Shown in pieces: positions 1 to 10,259 of a stretch of 14,720 nucleotides of DNA. The stretch is from assembly GCA_016219235.1 (NCBI GenBank), contig JACRBO010000640.1, positions 1-14,720 on the forward strand, written 5' to 3'. A program made the position numbers and the translations under genes. The DNA is from Chloroflexota bacterium. Lineage in GTDB: Bacteria > Chloroflexota > Anaerolineae > Fen-1058. The notes under the pieces are model-generated. The model did no database searches. It had not been told where the DNA came from and saw only the letters and a list, made by a program, of their open reading frames with translations. Positions within the stretch are counted from its first letter, which is position 1. Every line of letters starts with the position of its first letter.

Positions 1-4040
<4,040 letters not shown>

Positions 4041-4051
4041 CGCTCGTCCCC

Positions 4052-4070
4052 TTGTGTGAATACTACACAA
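4052..4070 (-). promoter_or_regulatory. Dyad (operator candidate) next to the gltB ribosome binding site
   Basis: TTGTGT-GAATACT-ACACAA is a 19-bp dyad with 6-bp perfect arms. It ends just upstream of the gltB start and overlaps the ribosome binding site AAGGGGA (4047-4053). Size, symmetry and place fit a repressor operator, of the TTGTG-N-CACAA sort seen for several regulator families. The regulator is unknown. It could also act as a weak mRNA hairpin near the start codon. Confidence 0.4.
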
Positions 4071-4220
4071 AGTTTATGACGAGCCTCACTATTTGTCGCC
4101 CCCTTACCAGGCCATTTGCCGCTTACCCCGATCGGGTCATGGCAAACCCCTATTTTTCTCGTGCGAAAACGCACATTCAGCAGATTGACTAAGCGTGCCA
4201 GGGTGTAACTGGTCAGGTTG

Positions 4221-4263
4221 AATGAAAGAGAGTCCGCATGGCAAGTGCGAACTCTCTTTCATT
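4221..4263 (-). terminator. Hairpin downstream of amtB
   Basis: The 18-nt arms 4221-4238 (AATGAAAGAGAGTCCGCA) and 4246-4263 pair with one mismatch around a 7-nt loop, about 41 nt past the amtB stop and before the gltB promoter region. No T run follows on the minus strand, so it may act as a 3'-end stabiliser rather than a classical intrinsic terminator. Confidence 0.6.
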
Positions 4264-4304
4264 ACAACACCACCCCACACCCATCCTCACACAGCGCGGC
4301 GCGA

Positions 4305-5924
4305 CTACTTGCCGGCTGCGACACCCGCACGAATTGGCGCGGACTTCGCCGTCTTGCGCGAATAGATCACGGCATCCGGTCCTGGTTCGAAATCTTTCGG
4401 ATAACCGAGCGCGCCCATCTCCGGCATATCCAGCCCTTCCAGTTCCACCTCGCGCGAGACTCGCAGCAGTTTGAGCGCGTCCAGCACTTTGAAGAACACG
4501 TAAGACAGGCCAACCACCGTCACCGCAATCGCGCCCGCTTCAGCCACCTGCGCCAGGAACTGCGACGCATTGCCATACAACAGGCCCGTCACCGGCGTCG
4601 CTACGCCATTCCACGCGGCGGTATCGGGGTTGCCATTGGCGAAGATGCCGACGGCCAACACGCCCCACAGACCATTCGCAAAGTGGACGGGCACGGCGCC
4701 AACAGGGTCGTCGATCTTGAGTTTCTCCAAGATCACCGACGCGACACACACCCAGACCCCGGCCACCAGACCGATGACCACGGCCGCCGTGGTATCGACA
4801 AAGGCGCAGGGCGCGGTGATGGCGACCAGACCGGCCAGGACGCCGTTGACACTCATCGACGGATCGGGCTTCTTTGTCGCGCCGCGCAGCCACATATACA
4901 TCATCGCCGAGACGCCGCCCGCCGCGCCGGCCATCAACGTATTGATAGCGGCGAGCACCGCCAGATTGCGGAATGCCCCGGTGAAGCCCAGCGCCGATCC
5001 CGGATTGAAGCCGAACCAGCCAAAGAACAGAATGATCGTGCCCAGGATACCCATCGGGATGTTGTGGGCCGGAATGGTGTTGGCTGATCCATCTTTGTTG
5101 AATCGACCAATCCGCGGTCCGATCACGATCGCGCCGGCCAGACCGACCGCGCCGCCGATCATGTGCACCACGCCTGATCCGGCGAAGTCGACCGCGCCGT
5201 TGCCCAGCCCGGCCGATCGGCCCAGGTTAGCCAGCCAACCGCCGCCCCAGACCCAGTTGCCGACGATCGGATAAATGAACATGCTGACCCACATGCCCAT
5301 GAGCGCGAAGCCCACGAACTTCAGGCGTTCGGCCATGGAGCCGGTGGGGATCGTCGCGGCGGTGTCCATGAAGACCATCTGGAACATGAAGAAGGTGAGC
5401 ACACCGAAGTTCGCGCCCAGGCCGCCGAGCATAAAGCCCGTCAGACCGGCTACACCTGAACCGCCGATGAGCAGCGGCTGCGTCAGCGATCCACTCCAGT
5501 TGCCCAGCGTCACAGGCGAAAAGGCCCATTCGGGGTTGGCCCCGATGGCCGGATACGTGTAGTTGACGCCGCCGAATTGCAGCGCGAAACCCGTCAGCCA
5601 GTAGCCGACCGCGCCGATACAGAACACCATCATGTTCATCATCATGGTGTGCACCACGTTCTTGTTGCGCGTGAAGCCGGTCTCCACCAGCGCAAAGCCC
5701 GCCTGCATGAAGAAGACCAGGAAGCCGGCGATCAACACCCACATCACATTCAGGCTGGTGGCGGTATCACTGGCCGTGTCGGCCACGGCCTGCACATCCG
5801 GGGGCTGCTCGCCCTGCGCCAGCGCCGTGCCTGCCGCGCTGAAGGCCAGCATCAGCACGATGGCCGCAATGATCAGCCAGCGTGCCGATCGGATCACATC
5901 ATAAATCGTCGAATGAGTTTTCAT
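4305..5924 (-). CDS. amtB: Ammonium transporter, Amt family
   Basis: This membrane channel takes up ammonium for assimilation by the glutamine synthetase / glutamate synthase route. The protein is 539 aa. A cleavable signal peptide (hydrophobic stretch ending Ala-Leu-Ala near residue 37) is followed by an acidic linker and the Amt core of about 11 membrane segments. The signature FMQAGFALVETGF is present, and the paired pore histidines lie in SGVVHMIGG (about 254) and PVHFANGLWG (about 414). There is a cytoplasmic tail of about 40 residues. I chose the ATG at 5924 because GGAGG (5933-5937) is 8 nt away; the ATG at 5930 would leave only 2 nt. It starts 24 nt after the stop of the upstream transporter on the same strand, so the two are very probably one operon. 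No PII (glnK) gene is seen next to it, although such pairing is common. Confidence 0.95.
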   Translation of the reverse strand: MKTHSTIYDVIRSARWLIIAAIVLMLAFSAAGTALAQGEQPPDVQAVADTASDTATSLNVMWVLIAGFLVFFMQAGFALVETGFTRNKNVVHTMMMNMMVFCIGAVGYWLTGFALQFGGVNYTYPAIGANPEWAFSPVTLGNWSGSLTQPLLIGGSGVAGLTGFMLGGLGANFGVLTFFMFQMVFMDTAATIPTGSMAERLKFVGFALMGMWVSMFIYPIVGNWVWGGGWLANLGRSAGLGNGAVDFAGSGVVHMIGGAVGLAGAIVIGPRIGRFNKDGSANTIPAHNIPMGILGTIILFFGWFGFNPGSALGFTGAFRNLAVLAAINTLMAGAAGGVSAMMYMWLRGATKKPDPSMSVNGVLAGLVAITAPCAFVDTTAAVVIGLVAGVWVCVASVILEKLKIDDPVGAVPVHFANGLWGVLAVGIFANGNPDTAAWNGVATPVTGLLYGNASQFLAQVAEAGAIAVTVVGLSYVFFKVLDALKLLRVSREVELEGLDMPEMGALGYPKDFEPGPDAVIYSRKTAKSAPIRAGVAAGK

Positions 5925-5948
5925 GTTCATTTCCTCCCTGAATTCCGA

Positions 5949-7253
5949 TTAATACCAACCGATATGGCCCTTCAAAAACACCAGGCCGGTGACCAACAGC
6001 ATGGCAATCAGCGTCGGCAGCGCGGCGATCAACACCCAGCGCTTCCAGCCGATCTTGCCGTGATTGTGCTCCATGTACGAATACGCCACTACGTTGGCCG
6101 ATGCGCCGATCGGGGTGAGATTGCCGCCGATATTCACGCCCAGCGCCAGCGACCAGACCATCAACGCCAGCGCGGGCATGCCTGGGATCGCGGCCAGATC
6201 GCGCAGCACGTAACTCATCGCCAGCGCCAGCGGCACGTTATCCACGATGCCGCTCATCATGCCGGGGCCCCATTGCAGCGCCATCACCAGGCCGCCGGGA
6301 TTCGAGGTGGTCGCGCCGGCCAGGGCTTCGGCCATCATTTCAAACACGCGCGATTTTTCCAGCCCGCCGATCAGCACAAACAACCCGGCGAAAAACAGCA
6401 GGCTCTTCGCATCCACTTTAATCAGCACGCCTTTGCGCTCGATGCGGGGCAGGGCGATCATGGCGATGACAGCCGGCACGAGTGCGGCCGTGGCCGCCGA
6501 GATGTGAATCCCGATCCAGTGCGAGAGCGGCGTGTGCAAGACCAACAACACGACGGCGCTGCCAAACCCGATCAGGCCGATGCGCGACATCTGCGCGTGC
6601 AGCGGATCGTGAACCAAACCTTCGATGTCGCGGATCATCTTCGGGGTCAAGGCCGTGTGTGCATTACGCAGCGACTTGCGGTTGATGAGGTAAAACACGA
6701 CGGTGAGCGTGATGGCGGCCAGCGCCGAGATGGGGCCGGTGTGCTGCGCGAAGTCGCCGAAGTTGAAGCCCAGCGTCGTGCCCAGAATCACGTTGGGCGG
6801 ATCGCCGACCAGTGTGGCCGAGCCGCCCGTATTGGCCGCGCACACCTGCGCGATGATGAACGGCACCGGATCGATCTTGAGCAGGCGGCACAGTTGCAGC
6901 GTCAGCGCCGACAGGAACAACATGACCGTGATGCTGTCCATGAACATCGCCAGCACGGCGGCCAGCAGCAGCAACACCACAAACAGATACGCGGGATGGT
7001 AGTTGACTTTGCGCACGGCCGTCATCGCCAGCCAGCGGAAGAACCCCGCCTCCTGCAAGATCGACACCAGCACGAACATGCCCGCCAGCAAGCCCAGCGT
7101 TTCCCAGTTGATGTACGTCAGCGCTTCAAGGGGGGTGAGGACACCGAACACAATCAGCAGGCCGCCGCCGATCATCGCCACCCAGTGGCGCGGAAACTTC
7201 TCACTGGCAATGAGCACGTACGCGAGTGTGAATACGATCAGTGCGATAAACAT
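5949..7253 (-). CDS. ArsB/NhaD-type (SLC13 / CitMHS superfamily) membrane transporter
   Basis: A 434-aa polytopic membrane protein with about 11-12 hydrophobic segments. Two half-repeats typical of the ion transporter superfamily are visible: the first with ANTGGSATLVGDPPN, the second with SGIVDNVPLALAM followed by GVNIGGNLTPIGASANVV. These re-entrant Asn/Gly/Pro-rich motifs are characteristic of the ArsB, NhaD, CitMHS and P-protein (OCA2) groups. Substrate is not readable from sequence; Na+/H+ exchange, an oxyanion or a carboxylate are all possible. The start at 7253 has GGAGG at 7260-7264 (6 nt spacing) and begins with a membrane segment. The longer in-frame ATG at 7361 would translate the leader hairpins and is rejected. 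Pairing with amtB suggests a role linked to ammonium uptake or ion balance, which is inference. Confidence 0.88.
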   Translation of the reverse strand: MFIALIVFTLAYVLIASEKFPRHWVAMIGGGLLIVFGVLTPLEALTYINWETLGLLAGMFVLVSILQEAGFFRWLAMTAVRKVNYHPAYLFVVLLLLAAVLAMFMDSITVMLFLSALTLQLCRLLKIDPVPFIIAQVCAANTGGSATLVGDPPNVILGTTLGFNFGDFAQHTGPISALAAITLTVVFYLINRKSLRNAHTALTPKMIRDIEGLVHDPLHAQMSRIGLIGFGSAVVLLVLHTPLSHWIGIHISAATAALVPAVIAMIALPRIERKGVLIKVDAKSLLFFAGLFVLIGGLEKSRVFEMMAEALAGATTSNPGGLVMALQWGPGMMSGIVDNVPLALAMSYVLRDLAAIPGMPALALMVWSLALGVNIGGNLTPIGASANVVAYSYMEHNHGKIGWKRWVLIAALPTLIAMLLVTGLVFLKGHIGWY

Positions 7254-7373
7254 GAGCCGCCTCCGAAACGCAAAGATGCCCCCGGCACTTGCATGCCGGG
7301 GGCATCCTGGCCCCACCCTCCCTCTGGAGGATACTTCTTCAGTTGTTGCCCAACAATTCAATCCCCTGTCACG
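7254..7373 (-). promoter_or_regulatory. Structured 5' leader of the transporter-amtB operon
   Basis: Between the predicted start of transcription and the start codon lie three hairpins. They are 7343-7356 (TTGTT-GCCC-AACAA), 7317-7330 (CCTCC-CTCT-GGAGG) and a strong one at 7275-7306 with 13-bp perfect arms (GATGCCCCCGGCA) and a 6-nt loop. In the RNA, CCTCC (7326-7330) can pair either with GGAGG of its own hairpin (7317-7321) or with the ribosome binding site GGAGG (7260-7264), so it can work as an anti-SD. No known riboswitch class was recognised. The 7275-7306 hairpin is followed in the RNA by TTTGCGTTT, too weak a T tract to call a terminator with confidence. Confidence 0.5.
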
Positions 7374-7379
7374 CTGGCA

Positions 7380-7408
7380 ACTATATCAAACTTGCGCGGG
7401 TGCATCAA
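7380..7408 (-). promoter_or_regulatory. Sigma70-like promoter for transporter-amtB
   Basis: On the minus strand TTGATG (7408-7403) and TATAGT (7385-7380) are separated by exactly 17 nt, giving a start near 7373 and a leader of about 120 nt. A short dyad AACCC-CCAAAT-GGGTT (7407-7422) overlaps the -35 box and could be an operator. Confidence 0.6.
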
Positions 7409-7457
7409 CCCCCAAATGGGTTATTCTTTATTTGCTCACTTTGGAGGATGTGCGTGG

Positions 7458-7487
7458 TTGACCCGTACACACATTCTCGGCTATACT
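7458..7487 (+). promoter_or_regulatory. Sigma70-like promoter for the methyltransferase-endonuclease gene
   Basis: TTGACC (7458-7463) and TATACT (7482-7487) with an 18-nt spacer give a start near 7494 and a leader of about 85 nt. It diverges from the transporter promoter, with about 50 nt between the two -35 boxes, so the pair may influence each other. No controller (C-protein) gene or box was seen. Confidence 0.6.
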
Positions 7488-7579
7488 TGCGGCAGTCTGA
7501 CTGACACGCCAACCTGTAGACACATGCTTCGATTGCGGGTAACACATATCATTGAGCGATCTAACAAGAGGGACATGGC

Positions 7580-9742
7580 TTGAAGGACTTTGCCCGACCA
7601 GTTCCGCAGTCTTCACTGAACATTGAAGAAAAAACCAGAGCAAATCTCTTCGCCTGGCGGGGCCAGTTCTCGCCTCAACTCGTCGAAGCACTCTTGACTG
7701 CGTATTGTCCTGCCGACGCGGTGGTGCTGGATCCCTTTGCCGGAAGCGGGACGGTTCTATATGAAGCGGCCGCCATGTCCTTAGAAGCCCATGGTTTTGA
7801 GATTAATCCTTCTGCCTGGAGCTTCAGCAAGCTATATGAATTTGCCAATCTGCGACCTCACGCGCGTGACGTTTTTATCACAGAATTGCGCCGCAAAATC
7901 GAAGAGGAATTTCCGATTGCCATTTTCTCGGACGAAGAGTTGCCTGATGCAGTCGTTGAAGACAAGGTTATCCGGCTTGGGCAGAGCATTTCTGATGACG
8001 CGAAGATTCTCTTCAATGCGCTGATTATCATGCTGGATATTTACAATCACCGCATATCCAGCCACTATGTGCACAGCCGGCTCACGGCTTTGATTGATCT
8101 GATTCGCCGCTTGCCATACTCTTCAAAATCCATCATGGCGGATTTACAGGATGCCAGGGCGATGGCGCTGGCTAATCAATCGATCGATTTTGTGATGACT
8201 TCGCCGCCCTACATCAATGTGTTCAACTATCACCAGAATTACCGGCGATCGGTCGAAGTGCTCGGCTGGGATCCGTTGCGTATTGCCCGCTCTGAAATCG
8301 GGGCGAACCGCGCCAATCGTAGCAACCGGTTTTACACGGTGGTTCAGTATTGTATCGATATGGCGGCCGTACTTCAAGAACTGGCCAGAGTTCTCAAGTT
8401 CGGCGGGCGGGCGGTCTTTATCGTCGGCTATGAGTCTACGGTGTTAGGCGTGCCTTTCTATAATGCCGATCTGGTCGAGAAAATCGCGTTGCAATCAGGC
8501 GCATTCGATATTGCCCTGCGCCAGCAACGCCTCTATACCAATCGTTTCGGCGAGATGATTCGCGAGGACGTTCTTAACTTCTGTCGCAACTTTTGCGCGA
8601 GTCCCCCGACGCCGTCGATTGAGATTGGCCGGAGTGTCGCGCGAGAAGCCCTGTTGAGGGCCGAACGTGCCGCGCCCGACCATAACGGCGCCTTGCTTCG
8701 AGAGGCCATCGCGCGCGTTGATACGCTCGGGGGGACCCCGGTGTTGAACAGCGTCCGCTATACCGACTATCAAACCAGAGAACACGTGATGATGGTGAAA
8801 GAGAAAAAGGACAGCCCCATGATCAGTGACAATCCAAAGTTGCCCACGCCGCACCTCGACAAATTGACTGCCCTACTGGAAAACCCAAGGCTGCCGGCTG
8901 ACGATACCCCTCGGGTGAAAGAAGCGCTTCAACGCTACCGTGACTGGATCAAGGAGCTTGAGTCCGTAAAGGCCGGGCAGAAGGCTACCGTTCAACGGCT
9001 CGTAGAGGCCACTAATCGGTATAAAATGTTTGTGGAACTCGATCTAATCTTCGACAGCCCAGGGGATTTTCTTTACAGGCAAAAAGGCCAACTGAAGTTG
9101 GACAACACCATCCTTGAAGAGTTCCTGCCGCAACTCCTCTATCGCGGGCTGGCTCTGGCTGATACTACATTTGAATTCGGTCCGCGAAAAACTTTTGCAG
9201 GCTTGAGTTTCGGTTCATCGCTAACCAATACAGGAACGGGCGGAATGCCTGTCTTGAGAACGAAGGATCAAGACTTTGTCCTGGGCAAGCGACTTTACAT
9301 GATGACTTCGTTCCACAAGGACTTTCAGGAAGCCGAACGAGTGGAAGCGCATCTCGGCTATGTGTGCGTAGAGTGCAAAACGAATCTCGATAAAACGATG
9401 TTTCAGGAGGCGGTGGCCACAAGCCGGGATTTGAAGATAGCGATCCCTTCTTCATTGTACTTCCTGATATGTGAGTTTCTGGACATGACCCCCGTTTCAA
9501 TCACCCCAACGCACATTGATGACGTTCTAATCGTCAGGAAGGCCAAACGGCTGTCGTCAAACGTGCGACAAGAATACAGAAGCGCCAAAGAGCGGCAGGC
9601 ACATCGGAAAGAATTTGTAGACTTCCTCGAGTCTGCAAAATACTACGCCGATGTTTTTCAGCGGATGATCGACAAGATTCAACAGCTCATTGATGACCAG
9701 GCACCCGAGTTGGCCTTCGTGTTAAAGCGAGGCCATTTTTGA
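7580..9742 (+). CDS. DNA methyltransferase fused to a Bpu10I-like restriction endonuclease
   Basis: A 720-aa single-chain restriction-modification protein. The N-terminal part (about 1-405) is an amino-methyltransferase: motif X-like RGQFSPQLVEALL (27-39), SAM-binding motif I DPFAGSGT (51-58) and catalytic TSPPY (207-211), the form typical of N4-cytosine or N6-adenine enzymes. The order X-I-IV excludes the beta arrangement. The C-terminal part (about 414-720) matches the Bpu10I endonuclease family as I remember it: TKDQDFVLGK (561-570), then VECKTNLDKTMFQEA (597-611) with the PD-(D/E)XK pair Glu598/Lys600, and FLDMTP (633-638). The start is TTG at 7580 with GAGGG 7 nt upstream. G+C is lower than in the flanking housekeeping genes, which fits acquisition. 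Internal Met414 (8819) has AAAAAGGA upstream, so a free endonuclease could also be made. The recognition site is not predictable; Bpu10I itself cuts CCTNAGC. Confidence 0.87.
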   Translation: MKDFARPVPQSSLNIEEKTRANLFAWRGQFSPQLVEALLTAYCPADAVVLDPFAGSGTVLYEAAAMSLEAHGFEINPSAWSFSKLYEFANLRPHARDVFITELRRKIEEEFPIAIFSDEELPDAVVEDKVIRLGQSISDDAKILFNALIIMLDIYNHRISSHYVHSRLTALIDLIRRLPYSSKSIMADLQDARAMALANQSIDFVMTSPPYINVFNYHQNYRRSVEVLGWDPLRIARSEIGANRANRSNRFYTVVQYCIDMAAVLQELARVLKFGGRAVFIVGYESTVLGVPFYNADLVEKIALQSGAFDIALRQQRLYTNRFGEMIREDVLNFCRNFCASPPTPSIEIGRSVAREALLRAERAAPDHNGALLREAIARVDTLGGTPVLNSVRYTDYQTREHVMMVKEKKDSPMISDNPKLPTPHLDKLTALLENPRLPADDTPRVKEALQRYRDWIKELESVKAGQKATVQRLVEATNRYKMFVELDLIFDSPGDFLYRQKGQLKLDNTILEEFLPQLLYRGLALADTTFEFGPRKTFAGLSFGSSLTNTGTGGMPVLRTKDQDFVLGKRLYMMTSFHKDFQEAERVEAHLGYVCVECKTNLDKTMFQEAVATSRDLKIAIPSSLYFLICEFLDMTPVSITPTHIDDVLIVRKAKRLSSNVRQEYRSAKERQAHRKEFVDFLESAKYYADVFQRMIDKIQQLIDDQAPELAFVLKRGHF

Positions 9743-9854
9743 GTTCTTCATCCCAAAGCACGGCCCCAACAACCATGAAGCCCCTATTTCCCTTTGCACC
9801 TGTTTCGTGCTATAACGTCGCTGAGATAAAGTCGCGTTGCATACCGATCGCCAT

Positions 9855-10110
9855 GCGTTACATTGAGTCTGCTTCAACTGAAGCACAACCTTTGCAACAT
9901 GAAGCACAGCCAGTGTAACGCGAAGCAGAGTCGTTGTAACTTGAAGCAGACCCATTGCAACGCGAAGCAGAGTCGTTGCAACGTGAAGCAAAGCCGTTGT
10001 AACGTGAAGCAGGGTCAATGTAACGTGAAGCAAAGCCATTGTAATGTGAAGCAGAGTCAGTGCAACGCGAAGCAGCATCACTGTGATGCGAAGCAGGCGC
10101 AACGCAATAA
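9855..10110 (+). repeat. 21-bp tandem repeat array, 11 direct units headed by one inverted unit
   Basis: Units begin with GAAGCA at 9880, 9901, 9922, 9943, 9964, 9985, 10006, 10027, 10048, 10069 and 10090 with an exact 21-nt period. A typical unit is GAAGCA-GAGTCGTTG-TAACGT. The last unit is degenerate. The complement of 9855-9875 is itself a full unit, separated from the first direct unit by AACT, so the array opens with a head-to-head pair that can form TGCTTC-AACT-GAAGCA. There are no spacers, so it is not CRISPR. Since 21 is a multiple of 3, open frames on both strands are expected by default. Confidence 0.93.
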
Positions 10111-10114
10111 TTAA
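9863..10114 (+). CDS. Possible small Cys-repeat protein encoded by the array (doubtful)
   Basis: The plus-strand frame across the array gives an 83-aa protein of heptads Lys-Gln-Ser-x-Cys-Asn-Val/Ala. Across ten units Cys is invariant but uses TGT and TGC about equally. Gln switches CAG/CAA, Ser AGT/AGC and Asn AAC/AAT, while the other plus frames contain stops in most units. This wobble pattern is what protein-level constraint would produce. Against a real gene: the only start is TTG inside the inverted unit, there is no ribosome binding site, and the frame has a stop shortly upstream (9827). I keep it as a candidate only. Confidence 0.22.
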   Translation: MSLLQLKHNLCNMKHSQCNAKQSRCNLKQTHCNAKQSRCNVKQSRCNVKQGQCNVKQSHCNVKQSQCNAKQHHCDAKQAQRNN

Positions 10115-10164
10115 AAATATAGATGTCGTATAAATCGGTCGGCGGGAATTCCCGCCGACCGATT
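10106..10164 (+). promoter_or_regulatory. Possible promoter followed by a perfect 32-bp palindrome
   Basis: An AT-rich stretch contains TATAAA (10129-10134) as a -10 candidate; the -35 region (AATAAT, 10106-10111) is poor. Immediately after lies AATCGGTCGGCGGGAA (10133-10148) joined directly to its exact complement (10149-10164): 16-bp arms, no spacer. It would cover the start of transcription of the gene at 10260, so it may be an operator, a 5' mRNA hairpin, or a dispersed palindromic repeat. Confidence 0.5.
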
Positions 10165-10186
10165 GGTTTATCCCTCTCGTTTTCAG

Positions 10187-10234
10187 CAACCGCAAGGTTG
10201 ACGGCCACCGCCGGCTTGCAGCCTTACGCGGTTG
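10187..10234 (+). promoter_or_regulatory. Leader with two mutually exclusive stems before the gene at 10260
   Basis: CAACC (10187-10191) can close a tight hairpin with GGTTG (10196-10200) on a GCAA tetraloop, or CAACCGC (10187-10193) can pair with GCGGTTG (10228-10234). The alternatives exclude each other and end about 14 nt before the ribosome binding site. Switching is inference only. Confidence 0.3.
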
Positions 10235-10259
10235 ACTATCTTGTTCTGGAGGATGTGCC

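Larger units (their letters stand above)
9743..10259. other. Gene-poor stretch between two plus-strand genes
   Basis: No convincing protein gene lies here. From left to right it holds about 110 nt without recognisable structure, a 21-bp tandem repeat array with an inverted first unit (9855-10110), an AT-rich patch with a possible -10 box, a perfect 32-bp palindrome (10133-10164), and a leader with competing stems before the gene at 10260. Confidence 0.7.

Noticed and set aside
4161..4174. Small hairpin GTGCG-AAAA-CGCAC upstream of gltB
   Set aside because: Only 5 bp with no T run on the exit side in either direction; not enough to call a regulatory element.
4218..5087. A 289-codon plus-strand frame opposite amtB
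   Set aside because: Low-complexity Arg/His-rich translation, antisense to amtB, no ribosome binding site.
7275..7306. Intrinsic terminator facing the transporter
   Set aside because: The stem is strong but the following TTTGCGTTT is weak, and it lies between a good promoter and the gene's own ribosome binding site; treated as part of a leader.
7253..7361. A 36-residue N-terminal extension of the transporter
   Set aside because: The stretch is the hairpin-rich leader; the start at 7253 has a good ribosome binding site and begins at the first membrane segment.
5577..7583. A 668-codon plus-strand frame opposite the two transporters
   Set aside because: It is His/Gln/Arg-rich and antisense to two well-recognised membrane proteins; an effect of codon bias in GC-rich DNA.
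9855..10110. CRISPR array
   Set aside because: Units are contiguous 21-mers with no spacers, and no cas genes are present.
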